NCBI GenBank assembly: GCA_017409785.1
Contig: JAFQSD010000001.1
Span: 62,001-126,000, forward strand
From: Bacilli bacterium
Lineage (GTDB): Bacteria > Bacillota_I > Bacilli_A > RF39 > UBA660
Length of the DNA: 64,000 bases
Direction of reading: 5' to 3'
A program made the position numbers and the translations under genes. This document shows, piece after piece, positions 53,873 to 62,032 of the stretch. Under the pieces are notes generated by a model, which saw nothing but the letters and a program-made list of their open reading frames with translations, had not been told where the DNA came from and did not search any database. Position 1 is the first letter of the stretch; the number at the start of each line of letters is the position of its first letter.

Positions 53873-54403
53873 ATGAAGAAAGTATTAGAAACTATCAAAA
53901 AAATTCTTATTGGAATTATTGGAACAGCATATTTTATATTTGCTCTTATAATGACAATATTATTATTAAATTATAATGATTACGGAGTTACTCAATTTGG
54001 TAATAAAAGTTTAGTAATCATTAACGATGAAATCGCTAGTGAGAATTATGAAAAGGGTGATTTAGTAATCGTTGAAGGAAAGAAAGTAGACAAAATTGAA
54101 CTAGGAGAAGAAATTTTTACATATCGTATTGATAGTAAAGGTATTCCAAGTATTCAAGTAGGTATTGTAGGAGATATCTACGTTGAAGACGACGCAATTG
54201 CATTTGAAAATGGTGAAACATATTCAATGGAATTTGTTGCAGGAATAGGTACAGAATCATACGAACATCTAGGAACTGCACTATCAATCATTGAATCACA
54301 ATGGGGATTCTTATTTATAGTACTAGTACCATGTTTCCTAATCTTTATTTATGAAGTATACTCATTAATTGTTGAGATTAAATACGGTGCAGAAGAAGAC
54401 TAA
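53873..54403 (+). CDS. SipW-like signal peptidase, catalytically dead
   Basis: 176 residues with the SipW layout: N-terminal helix (about 8-32), small extracellular S26-like domain, C-terminal helix (about 142-168). Aligning on the conserved GDLVIV, the nucleophile position eight residues before the GD is Ile instead of Ser, and the THR box holding the catalytic His reads TYR. Both catalytic residues are therefore replaced. It probably serves as a scaffold, chaperone or regulator of the active paralogues. Shine-Dalgarno AGGAGG. Confidence 0.7.
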   Translation: MKKVLETIKKILIGIIGTAYFIFALIMTILLLNYNDYGVTQFGNKSLVIINDEIASENYEKGDLVIVEGKKVDKIELGEEIFTYRIDSKGIPSIQVGIVGDIYVEDDAIAFENGETYSMEFVAGIGTESYEHLGTALSIIESQWGFLFIVLVPCFLIFIYEVYSLIVEIKYGAEED

Positions 54404-54421
54404 AAAATAGTCTTTTTTTTT
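54396..54421 (+). terminator. terminator before the P2 operon
   Basis: AAGACTA (54396-54402) pairs with TAGTCTT (54408-54414), then T to 54421. Confidence 0.88.
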
Positions 54422-54433
54422 ACTACAAAATGG

Positions 54434-54462
54434 AACGAATTTATTGTAAAAAAATGTCGATT
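54434..54462 (+). promoter_or_regulatory. island promoter P2 with 0A-box-like element
   Basis: TTGTAA (54434-54439) and extended TG-C-TAAAAT (-10 at 54457-54462), spacing 17 bp. The spacer has TGTCGAT at the same place as TGTCGAA in P1. Confidence 0.72.
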
Positions 54463-54511
54463 ATGCTAAAATTATATAAGGTAGAATACGAATAAAATGG
54501 GAGCGATTTTA

Positions 54512-56500
54512 ATGAAAGAAAAGGTAAAAAACATAAGTAAGAAGATTATCAACGTCCTATTAGACATATTTATTGTTGTATTAGGAATAATTCTATTAAT
54601 CACAGTTTACAATAATGTTCAAGTAAAAATACTAGGACATGACTATTCTAGTTTCTTTGGACATTCAGTATTTGAAGTACAAACTGGAAGTATGGGAGAA
54701 ATCATCGAACCAGGAGATTGGATTGTTGTTAAATATGAAAAGAATATTAAATTAAATGATATCGTTACCTTTGAACATAAAGGAGAATACATAACTCACC
54801 GTGTAATTGAAGCATATAACGGAACATATGTAACTAAAGGAGATGCTAATACCGCAAAAGATTCTCCAATTAGTAAAGATCAAATAGTTGGTAAAGTAGT
54901 AAAAGTAATACCAAACTTCGGTATCTTAAGAAAAACAATCTTTAATCCGATTGTTCTAATAGCAATAATTATTACATTATTCCTACTAAACCAAGTTTTT
55001 AAAAAGCCTACAAAAGAAGAAAAAGAAAAAGAACAAAAAACTTTAGAAAAACTAAAAAAGGTTCTAACAAAAGAACCTAAGAAAGAAAAAGTAATGGCTG
55101 TTGAACCTAAAGAAGACAAGGTAGAAGAACAAGAAATAAGAGAAGTAACAGAAGAAAAGAAAGAGTTAACTATAGAAGAAAAAGCACAACTAAAAGAAGA
55201 ATTAGAAAATACAACAGACATGGAAAAAACATTATTCTTCAGAATGGTCTCAGTTGATAAAGATGAACTTGAAAATGTCTATGAAGAAATTCCAAAAGAA
55301 TTAGAAGAACAAAGTGATTCAGTAACAAACTTAATTAAAAAAGAAGAACAAGATGAAGTAGAAGTATCAGAAGATAACATTAAATCTAAACTTGAACTAA
55401 TTCAAAAGAAGAAAAAGAAATGTAAAAACATCATTGAAAAAGCAATGTTAATTAAAAAGGAAGAAATTAATGAATTAATTGAACTTCTAAATAGAAATGA
55501 AGAATTTAAAAAGAATGAACCAACAATTAAAGATAAGTTAATTGATTCATATATCGATGCTAAATACTATAATCATTGTGGTAACATTGATTTAGCTTAT
55601 AACGGTAATAATAAAATGTTAAGAGTTGATTCATTACTTGAAAAGTTAGGTGAAAACCTAAAGAAATCATATAAAGAATCAGATACTAAATATTCTGAAA
55701 AAGTAGATAAATTTGTTAAGATAATGACTTTAGTAAATCATCTAGAAGAAGATTATAAAATAGAAGACTTAACTAAGAAAAAAGATACTTATAATAAAAG
55801 AATTCTAAAATATATTAAATTTAATGATTTATCTCAAAAAGATTTAAAGAAACTAATTACTAATTTAATTAAGGTTCAAAGAACCTATGCAGGTATGATT
55901 AAATTCATCCAATCAAAGATTGAAACAAATATGTTTAATCTAAAATTTAATAAACTTCCAAGAAAAGATATGTACGCAGTAGAACTTGAACATAATATTC
56001 AGTTCTCAAAAGTATATAGTGAATACATTGTAGATAAAACATATTCTGAAGGAATAATTGCTGAAGACAAAGTTAAAGTTCTAGCAAATTTATTACTATC
56101 TCAATTAGTAAAAGATATGTATGCAGGAGAATTTAATAAAAAATATTTTATCTATATTCCTGAAAGTTTATATGCTAAAGATAATAAATTAGATCAAGTA
56201 TTTGATATGTTAAATGATGAATTTGCTAAAAAGAATATCAATATTCTTCTAGCATACAATGGTTTATCAGATAACAAAAAAATAATTAAAAACTTAATTA
56301 AACAAGGATTTAACTTCTCAGTAGATATGAATGATGTTGAACTACTAAAGAAGAGTGATATTAAAGATTTATATATTTTAGAACATATCTTTATTAGTAG
56401 AAAGAAAATCTATAAAACAAATATCATTGATGTCTTACCAGAAGATGTAAAACCAAAAATAATCTATGAAGAAGTTTCCAGTAAAATAGGAAACATTTAG
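54512..56500 (+). CDS. SipW-type signal peptidase fused to a large cytoplasmic domain
   Basis: 662 residues. Residues 1-165 are a SipW/ER-type signal peptidase: anchor helix (about 15-34), nucleophile Ser60 in TGSM, GDWIVVK, His96 in THRVI (Ser/His dyad), TKGDAN, second helix (about 145-163). After it come about 500 residues facing the cytoplasm: Lys/Glu linker (170-300), a helical region (300-500), and an alpha/beta end (530-662). The stretch ILLAYNGLSDN...LIKQGFNFSVD recalls the late part of EAL-type barrels, but no catalytic residues are evident. SipW enzymes normally stop near 190 residues, so the fusion is unusual. Start ATG 54512 after GGGAG. Confidence 0.75.
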   Translation: MKEKVKNISKKIINVLLDIFIVVLGIILLITVYNNVQVKILGHDYSSFFGHSVFEVQTGSMGEIIEPGDWIVVKYEKNIKLNDIVTFEHKGEYITHRVIEAYNGTYVTKGDANTAKDSPISKDQIVGKVVKVIPNFGILRKTIFNPIVLIAIIITLFLLNQVFKKPTKEEKEKEQKTLEKLKKVLTKEPKKEKVMAVEPKEDKVEEQEIREVTEEKKELTIEEKAQLKEELENTTDMEKTLFFRMVSVDKDELENVYEEIPKELEEQSDSVTNLIKKEEQDEVEVSEDNIKSKLELIQKKKKKCKNIIEKAMLIKKEEINELIELLNRNEEFKKNEPTIKDKLIDSYIDAKYYNHCGNIDLAYNGNNKMLRVDSLLEKLGENLKKSYKESDTKYSEKVDKFVKIMTLVNHLEEDYKIEDLTKKKDTYNKRILKYIKFNDLSQKDLKKLITNLIKVQRTYAGMIKFIQSKIETNMFNLKFNKLPRKDMYAVELEHNIQFSKVYSEYIVDKTYSEGIIAEDKVKVLANLLLSQLVKDMYAGEFNKKYFIYIPESLYAKDNKLDQVFDMLNDEFAKKNINILLAYNGLSDNKKIIKNLIKQGFNFSVDMNDVELLKKSDIKDLYILEHIFISRKKIYKTNIIDVLPEDVKPKIIYEEVSSKIGNI

Positions 56501-56513
56501 AGGGGAGTAGGCC

Positions 56514-58040
56514 ATGAATACATTTATAAGATTCTTTTATGAATTCATCTCAATCTTCTTTGATGGATTCATCTCAATCTTCAAAGGTATCTTTGGAGGA
56601 ATAATTCAAATGTTTAATATTCCAGAGTATGCTAAATTAATTTCTAGTTACAAAGGAAACTTTAATACATTTGAAAAAATACTAGTAGCTTTATCAGTAA
56701 TACTACTAGTAATAATAGTAATTGTTATTATCTTACTATTAGTTATGTTAATAAGAAAACTAATTAGAAGATATGATAAAGATATTAATAAAGATTCACT
56801 TTTATCAGAAATTGCTGACTTAAATAAAGAAGTAGCAAGACTTATGAAAGAACGTGATGAAATTATGGCTATGAAAGTATCTCAATTAGGAGTAAATCCT
56901 GAAGAAGAATCTGAAGATACAGAAGCCGGTGATGAAGAAGAACAAGAAGAAGGAGACTTATCAATTAGATTCCCTAAACTTGCATCAATTGATGCTGAGT
57001 TAGGTGATTCAAAACCTAAAAATTATGATAATAGTTATACATTACCAGAATTAATTGATAACTTTAGATGTTATTCAGCATCACAATTAAAACTATATTA
57101 TGATTTTGAAATTCTACGTCCATTCTTTGCTGGACTTGCTTGTGGTAAATTAATTATCCTACAAGGTATCTCTGGTACAGGTAAAACATCTCTAGCTTAT
57201 GCATGGGGTAAATTCGTAGAACAAGATTCATGTGTATCATCTGTAGAACCATCATGGAAAGATAAATCAGATTTCCTTGGGTACTTCAATGAATTTACCA
57301 AAAAGTTCAATGAAACAAGAGCTCTAGGAGAAATATATGAAGCAGGATTTGATGATGATGTTCATACAATCATTCTAGATGAAATGAACTTAGCTCGTGT
57401 AGAATACTACTTCGCAGATCTACTTTCAATTCTAGAAATGCCAAGTCGAGATGAATGGTTAGTTGATATCGTTTCAAGTTCTTGGCCAAATGATCCAAAA
57501 CGTTTAGTTAAAGGTAAATTAAGATTACCTGGTAACCTATGGTACATCGGTACCATCAATAATGATGATTCAACCTTTATGGTAACAGATAAAGTATATG
57601 ACCGTGCTATGCCATTAGATATTAATACTAAAGTAGCACCATTCAAATGTCGTGAACAAGAATCAATTAAATTAAATGCAAGTTACTTAGAAAATTTATT
57701 TGAAGAAGCTATTGAAAAATATCCATTATCAGATAAAGGATTAGAATCAGTAACAGAAATAGATGACTACGTAATTGAACATTTCCGAATTGCTTTCGGT
57801 AATCGTATTATGAAACAATTAAATACATTTGCTCCAGTATATGTAGCATGTGGAGGAAAAGAAATAGAAGCAATTGATTATTTCATCGCTAAGAAAATCT
57901 TAAGAAAATTTGATCAATTAAGTGTAGCACTTATAAGAGATGAAATTGATCCTTTCATTAACTGGTTAAATAAGAAATTTGGTAAAGGTGTAATGAAAGA
58001 ATGTATTGCTTACCTAACAAACCTTAAAAAATCTATTTAG
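56514..58040 (+). CDS. membrane-anchored McrB-like AAA+ ATPase
   Basis: 508 residues: hydrophobic/amphipathic N-terminus, a clear membrane helix (about 56-80), coiled coil (about 90-120), acidic linker, then an AAA+ domain with Walker A GISGTGKTS (from about 218), Walker B and following helix IILDEMNLARVEYYFADLLS (from about 286), and sensor region GTINNDDS (about 346). DEMNLARVEYYF is diagnostic of the McrB branch. McrB normally powers DNA restriction with McrC; here it is membrane-bound in a fibre-secretion operon. Shine-Dalgarno AGGGGAG; 14 bp from the previous gene. Confidence 0.82.
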   Translation: MNTFIRFFYEFISIFFDGFISIFKGIFGGIIQMFNIPEYAKLISSYKGNFNTFEKILVALSVILLVIIVIVIILLLVMLIRKLIRRYDKDINKDSLLSEIADLNKEVARLMKERDEIMAMKVSQLGVNPEEESEDTEAGDEEEQEEGDLSIRFPKLASIDAELGDSKPKNYDNSYTLPELIDNFRCYSASQLKLYYDFEILRPFFAGLACGKLIILQGISGTGKTSLAYAWGKFVEQDSCVSSVEPSWKDKSDFLGYFNEFTKKFNETRALGEIYEAGFDDDVHTIILDEMNLARVEYYFADLLSILEMPSRDEWLVDIVSSSWPNDPKRLVKGKLRLPGNLWYIGTINNDDSTFMVTDKVYDRAMPLDINTKVAPFKCREQESIKLNASYLENLFEEAIEKYPLSDKGLESVTEIDDYVIEHFRIAFGNRIMKQLNTFAPVYVACGGKEIEAIDYFIAKKILRKFDQLSVALIRDEIDPFINWLNKKFGKGVMKECIAYLTNLKKSI

Positions 58041-58053
58041 ATAGGGTGATAGA

Positions 58054-59190
58054 ATGAATAATAATTTATTTGATAAAGAGTATACAGAAGAAGCAAGAAC
58101 TCAAACAAAAAAATTCTTAAAAAAGTTAGAGTCAGAAATGGCTTATCAATCAAAATATAATGGTGACTTGCTATCTTTTGAATGGCTAGATGAAATTGAA
58201 GAAGCATGTCCAAGAATTGATAAAATTGTACGTGTTGCCAAAGTGGCCCTTATTCAAGAAGCTAATGTTGAATTAATTGAAAAAGCCAAACGTATCACAG
58301 TAGAAAGTGTAAAAGATTTATCTCGTCATACAAACTATATCAATAAATATGATGAAAAAACTGATACTGTAGAACCTGGTAAAATCTTAGATATTAGAAA
58401 TGAAGAAACATTTAATATTTATGAAAATAGATTTCTACATACTTTAGTTAATACAATGGAAAGATTCATTCTAGAAAGAGAAGATGAATTAAAAGAATTA
58501 GATATTTCTGATGAAAAACTACTTGAATATAGAGGAAAAACTCAAACAGGTTCAGAAAGATTAAATATTGAAATAAAAGTTACATCTGAAACTTTAGCAA
58601 CAGGTGAAGTAAACAAAGAATTAAAAGAAAAAATAGAAGAAGTAAAGAAAAGAATTAAAAGAATTAAAGAATATATAGGAAGTTGGCATAAAAGTGAAAT
58701 GATGAAAGCTTTAGATAAAGCTCATATTCCACCAGTTCGTTCTCCATTAAAAAAGACCAATGTCTTCTTAAAGAATCCCAACTTCCGTGTGGCTTCAGCC
58801 TTATGGGAATATCTAAATAGATATGGTTTTGAAGATAATAACAAAGAAAAAGATAACATCGTTAGCGATGGTAATGATGTTATCAAAGGCTTCCTAGACC
58901 ATTCATTCTTAATAAATTACTACGTATTAGAATCAACATCAAACTCCAAAAGAGAACAAAAAAGACAACTTTCTAAATATGCAGTAGTAATGTTAAAAGA
59001 AGAAATAAAAAGAATAGTTGATTTACTTCTAAGTTGTGGTTTAAAAATAACTGAAGAAGATTTAATGAAACTACTAGCAGAAGAATTAAAACATGATAAA
59101 AGTGATCGTTTAGTAGGCGCTGATGACGTTAAGAAGAAATTCAAAAATGCCATGGACGAATACTTAGAAAGGACACAAGAATACTTGTAA
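58054..59190 (+). CDS. DUF2357-like partner of the McrB-like ATPase
   Basis: 378 residues, soluble, helical. The region VEPGKILDIRNEETFNIYEN followed by RFLHTLVNTMERF (about residues 108-140) resembles the core of DUF2357 proteins, which accompany McrB-like ATPases in place of McrC. DUF2357 proteins often carry a C-terminal PD-(D/E)xK nuclease; I see no such motif (no D..ExK pair), so this may be a nuclease-free version. Directly follows the ATPase with a 13-bp gap and GGGTGA Shine-Dalgarno. Confidence 0.55.
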   Translation: MNNNLFDKEYTEEARTQTKKFLKKLESEMAYQSKYNGDLLSFEWLDEIEEACPRIDKIVRVAKVALIQEANVELIEKAKRITVESVKDLSRHTNYINKYDEKTDTVEPGKILDIRNEETFNIYENRFLHTLVNTMERFILEREDELKELDISDEKLLEYRGKTQTGSERLNIEIKVTSETLATGEVNKELKEKIEEVKKRIKRIKEYIGSWHKSEMMKALDKAHIPPVRSPLKKTNVFLKNPNFRVASALWEYLNRYGFEDNNKEKDNIVSDGNDVIKGFLDHSFLINYYVLESTSNSKREQKRQLSKYAVVMLKEEIKRIVDLLLSCGLKITEEDLMKLLAEELKHDKSDRLVGADDVKKKFKNAMDEYLERTQEYL

Positions 59191-59197
59191 AAATAGT

Positions 59198-59788
59198 ATG
59201 AAGAAAATAGGTAAAATAATTAAAACAATCTTTAATGTAGCAATAACGGTATTCGTATTACTATTTTTACTAATAGTATGTCTACAAAGATTTAGTAATA
59301 ATCAAATAACATTTTTAGGTTATAGAATGTTCTCAGTTGCATCATCATCAATGGCTCCTGACTACAACATTGGAGATGTCTTAATCGTTAAGAAGACAGA
59401 GCCAGACGAAATCAAAGTAGGGGACTCTATCAGTTACTATGGTAAAGTAGGAAGTTTTGCTGGAAAAGTAATTACCCACCAAGTAATAAAGATAGATAAA
59501 GATGTTGATAAGAATTTAGTATTCCATACAAAAGGTATTTCTAACTTAGTAGAAGACCCATTAGTATATGCTGATCAAATCTATGGTGTAGTAGTTCATA
59601 GATCTGAAGTACTATCATTTATATATCGCACAGTAAATACTAAATATGGAATGTTTATATTTATAGTAATTCCAATCTTCTATATCATTGGTTCAGAAAT
59701 GTTAGCTTTTCTTCTTGAAAAAGAAGAAGAGCGTCGTGGAATAACACATGATGACGAAGAAGAAGAACCAAAGAAAAAAGAAAAGTAA
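59198..59788 (+). CDS. sipW: SipW-type signal peptidase
   Basis: Type I signal peptidase of the archaeal/ER class, which releases TasA-like proteins from their signal segments. 196 residues: anchor helix (about 9-29), Ser51 in SSSMAP, GDVLIVKK, His94 in THQVI (Ser/His dyad), C-terminal helix (about 150-170) and charged cytoplasmic tail. All active-site elements are intact, so it is the likeliest processing enzyme for the island's fibre proteins. Only 7 bp after the preceding stop and with a weak Shine-Dalgarno, so coupling is likely. Confidence 0.85.
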   Translation: MKKIGKIIKTIFNVAITVFVLLFLLIVCLQRFSNNQITFLGYRMFSVASSSMAPDYNIGDVLIVKKTEPDEIKVGDSISYYGKVGSFAGKVITHQVIKIDKDVDKNLVFHTKGISNLVEDPLVYADQIYGVVVHRSEVLSFIYRTVNTKYGMFIFIVIPIFYIIGSEMLAFLLEKEEERRGITHDDEEEEPKKKEK

Positions 59789-59853
59789 CAAAAAAAGAAA
59801 AGCACTAAGAAAAAAGAAGATTAACAAACAGACTTAAGAAAAGAGGTGATTAG

Positions 59854-61065
59854 ATGGAAAATAAAGTTTCGCGAAGACGAAAAGCATATATGAAACTAAA
59901 CATAATGACATTATTCTTTGCAGCAGTATCATTCATCTCAATCACTCTAGCTTGGTTTGCATATAGTGGTTTAATAACTGCTAAAACAGAAGTTAATGTT
60001 AAAGCTTGGAAAATAGAATTCAACAAAAGTGGTACAGAAGTATCAAATGAATTAACAATAAGATTAAATGATATCTCTCCAGGTATGGAAACAATGAGTG
60101 AAACAATTGATATTAAAAATCTAGGAGATACCGCAGCAGCAGTATCCTATGAAGTAGCATCAGCCAGAATCCTAAATGATGAATTAGATGCTACTGACCA
60201 AGATAAATTAAAAGATGCTTTATCTCATGATTATCCATTCCATATTGATATGAGTATCAGTGATAATTTTATTAGAGCTCATGACGGTACAGGAGAATTT
60301 AATATTTCTGTATCTTGGCCATTTGAATCAGATAATGATGAAGCTGATAGTGAGTGGGGTACAAAAGCCTATGAGTTCCAAGTTGAAGAAGCAAAAAAAG
60401 AAGAAGCAGAAAGACGTTATTCATTAAAAATAGAAATTAGATTAAAAGCAGTTCAATACATCGATGAAGTAGACGCAATTGATTATAATTATCGTCCGGG
60501 TAGCATAGTTTTATATGATGTGGTAAATAATACAAAATGTTCTAAAATCAGTAATACATGTTTAAAAACATATGTCATTGATAAAGATAGCCGTTTATCA
60601 AACACAGAAGTTCATTTACTTCCTGATTTATATAACGATTATAAGACTGGAACACATGCTGAAATAGAATCTAAATTATCTGAATTAACTTCTAACTGGA
60701 CAGTTACAAATAACTTACTTAAAGCAGAAGATATTCTACAAGTAGTATCTAATGATATTAAAGAATCCATTATAATTCGTCCAAACTTATCAAATATACC
60801 AATTGGTTATTTAAATTATGAAAATAGATTAGCAAATCAAATGACAAATGTAATTAGTTATAGTGGAAGTTATCGTTTTACTAATAATAATTATCCATAC
60901 TTCTCAAGCACAAAGTGCTATTGGTTGAGTAATACATATAACGAAACTAAACACTTCGCTTTAAAGAAAATAGATGATAATTATTCTAAGATTTATGGAG
61001 AAGAAAAAACTACAGAATGTAGTATAGTACCAGTCTTAGAAGTATCTAAGAAATCACTAGAATAG
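59854..61065 (+). CDS. TasA-like fibre protein with AWF motif
   Basis: 403 residues: basic start, membrane segment (about 17-35) ending SITLAWFAYSG, then beta-rich extracellular domain: NVKAWKIEF, LNDISPGMETMSETIDIKNLGD and AAVSYEV, the expected beta-sandwich pattern of SipW substrates. The C-terminal 200 residues (three Cys pairs or so) differ from the other paralogues and could form a separate domain. Placed right after the active SipW-type enzyme, as TasA follows SipW in Bacillus. Confidence 0.75.
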   Translation: MENKVSRRRKAYMKLNIMTLFFAAVSFISITLAWFAYSGLITAKTEVNVKAWKIEFNKSGTEVSNELTIRLNDISPGMETMSETIDIKNLGDTAAAVSYEVASARILNDELDATDQDKLKDALSHDYPFHIDMSISDNFIRAHDGTGEFNISVSWPFESDNDEADSEWGTKAYEFQVEEAKKEEAERRYSLKIEIRLKAVQYIDEVDAIDYNYRPGSIVLYDVVNNTKCSKISNTCLKTYVIDKDSRLSNTEVHLLPDLYNDYKTGTHAEIESKLSELTSNWTVTNNLLKAEDILQVVSNDIKESIIIRPNLSNIPIGYLNYENRLANQMTNVISYSGSYRFTNNNYPYFSSTKCYWLSNTYNETKHFALKKIDDNYSKIYGEEKTTECSIVPVLEVSKKSLE

Positions 61066-61089
61066 AATCAAATGATTCTATTCTTTTTT
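61059..61089 (+). terminator. P2 operon terminator
   Basis: Perfect 11-bp stem AGAATAGAATC (61059-61069) with GATTCTATTCT (61074-61084), then T6. Confidence 0.93.
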
Positions 61090-61096
61090 GTTGCAC

Positions 61097-61122
61097 AAAA
61101 AAAGAGGTTATTTAAACCTCTT
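61097..61122 (-). terminator. terminator of the convergent TasA-like gene
   Basis: On the minus strand AAGAGGTT (61122-61115) pairs with AACCTCTT (61109-61102), followed by T; the stop codon is in the loop. Confidence 0.88.
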
Positions 61123-61858
61123 CATTACTTTCATTTTCTTCAGTAGTTTCAATTTCTGACTTTAATAATTGTTTGAATGAAATACTTGCTTTAATCTTTA
61201 ACTTACCTTGAGTAACTTCTTCACTTTCATCTTCAACTACTTCAGTTTCTTCTTCATTATTTAATGTTTCTACTTTAGCAGCATTGCTACCAATTAATGT
61301 ATCAGCTGCATCATCTTGTTGTTCACCATCACCCTCAAACCATTCAAAATAAATTCTAATAGTGAATGCTTCAAAAGGTTTATCTTTATCATATAAATTT
61401 TGTTTAACTATTGCATTTTCAATTAAACCATTAACTACACTTGTACTATCAATGTCTGTCTTTTCTCCTTCAACACCATTCCCATCAATGTATGAGTATT
61501 GAGTAATCATTAAGTCAGGCATATCCTTATTTAATACTTCTAATGAAATTCTATATTCATAAGAAACATTAATATTACTTGGATCAACTGATATATCGAA
61601 ATAACCTTCTGATGAAGGAGCAAATGTATCAGCTGCCACATGTTCGTTTGCTATAACAACAGGTTGTAAGTCAATAGACTTTTTCTCACCAGAAGTAATA
61701 TCATTCGTATTAACTAATATTTGCCATTTTGCGAATTGTACTTCAATATCACCAGTTGTATCAGCAACATATCTAGAATATGTATCACTCATAAAACACA
61801 TTGTCAGTGAGAGTGATAACAATAACAAGATGATTTTTATCTTCTTAGATATTGTCAT
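61112..61858 (-). CDS. TasA-like protein on the opposite strand
   Basis: 248 residues: short signal segment (about 6-22), then SDTYSRYVADTTGDIEVQFAKW, the AKY/AKW-type start common among Firmicutes SipW substrates, a beta domain (GYFDISVDPSNINVSYEYRI, FTIRIYFEWFEGDG) and an acidic tail of Glu, Thr and Val. The only island gene on the minus strand, with its own promoter and the ideal Shine-Dalgarno AGGAGG. FEWFEGDG parallels WVEGAD/YIEGQD in the other members. Confidence 0.75.
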   Translation of the reverse strand: MTISKKIKIILLLLSLSLTMCFMSDTYSRYVADTTGDIEVQFAKWQILVNTNDITSGEKKSIDLQPVVIANEHVAADTFAPSSEGYFDISVDPSNINVSYEYRISLEVLNKDMPDLMITQYSYIDGNGVEGEKTDIDSTSVVNGLIENAIVKQNLYDKDKPFEAFTIRIYFEWFEGDGEQQDDAADTLIGSNAAKVETLNNEEETEVVEDESEEVTQGKLKIKASISFKQLLKSEIETTEENESNEEV

Positions 61859-61882
61859 AAGACTTGCCTCCTATCTAATTTT

Positions 61883-61911
61883 ATTATACATTTCTTTACA
61901 AATTGCTACAA
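61883..61911 (-). promoter_or_regulatory. promoter of the 61112-61858 gene
   Basis: On the minus strand TTGTAG (61911-61906) and TATAAT (61888-61883), spacing 17 bp. Confidence 0.7.
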
Positions 61912-62001
61912 TGACAAATAGTGTAAAAATATATGTAAAAATGTAAAGAGTGTAAATATATAATTTGAATATCAAGTCATACCAACAAATTTAAAAATTT
62001 A

Positions 62002-62010
62002 TGTTATAAT
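62002..62010 (+). promoter_or_regulatory. extended -10 promoter of the CDF gene
   Basis: TG-T-TATAAT at 62002-62010, 22 bp before the start codon. No good -35. Confidence 0.65.
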
Positions 62011-62032
62011 GAAAAAGAATAGAGGTGTATAT

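Noticed and set aside
56514..59190. Annotating the pair as a functional McrBC restriction system
   Set aside because: No nuclease motif is visible in the partner, the ATPase is membrane-anchored, there is no DNA-binding N-terminal domain, and the neighbours are secretion genes.
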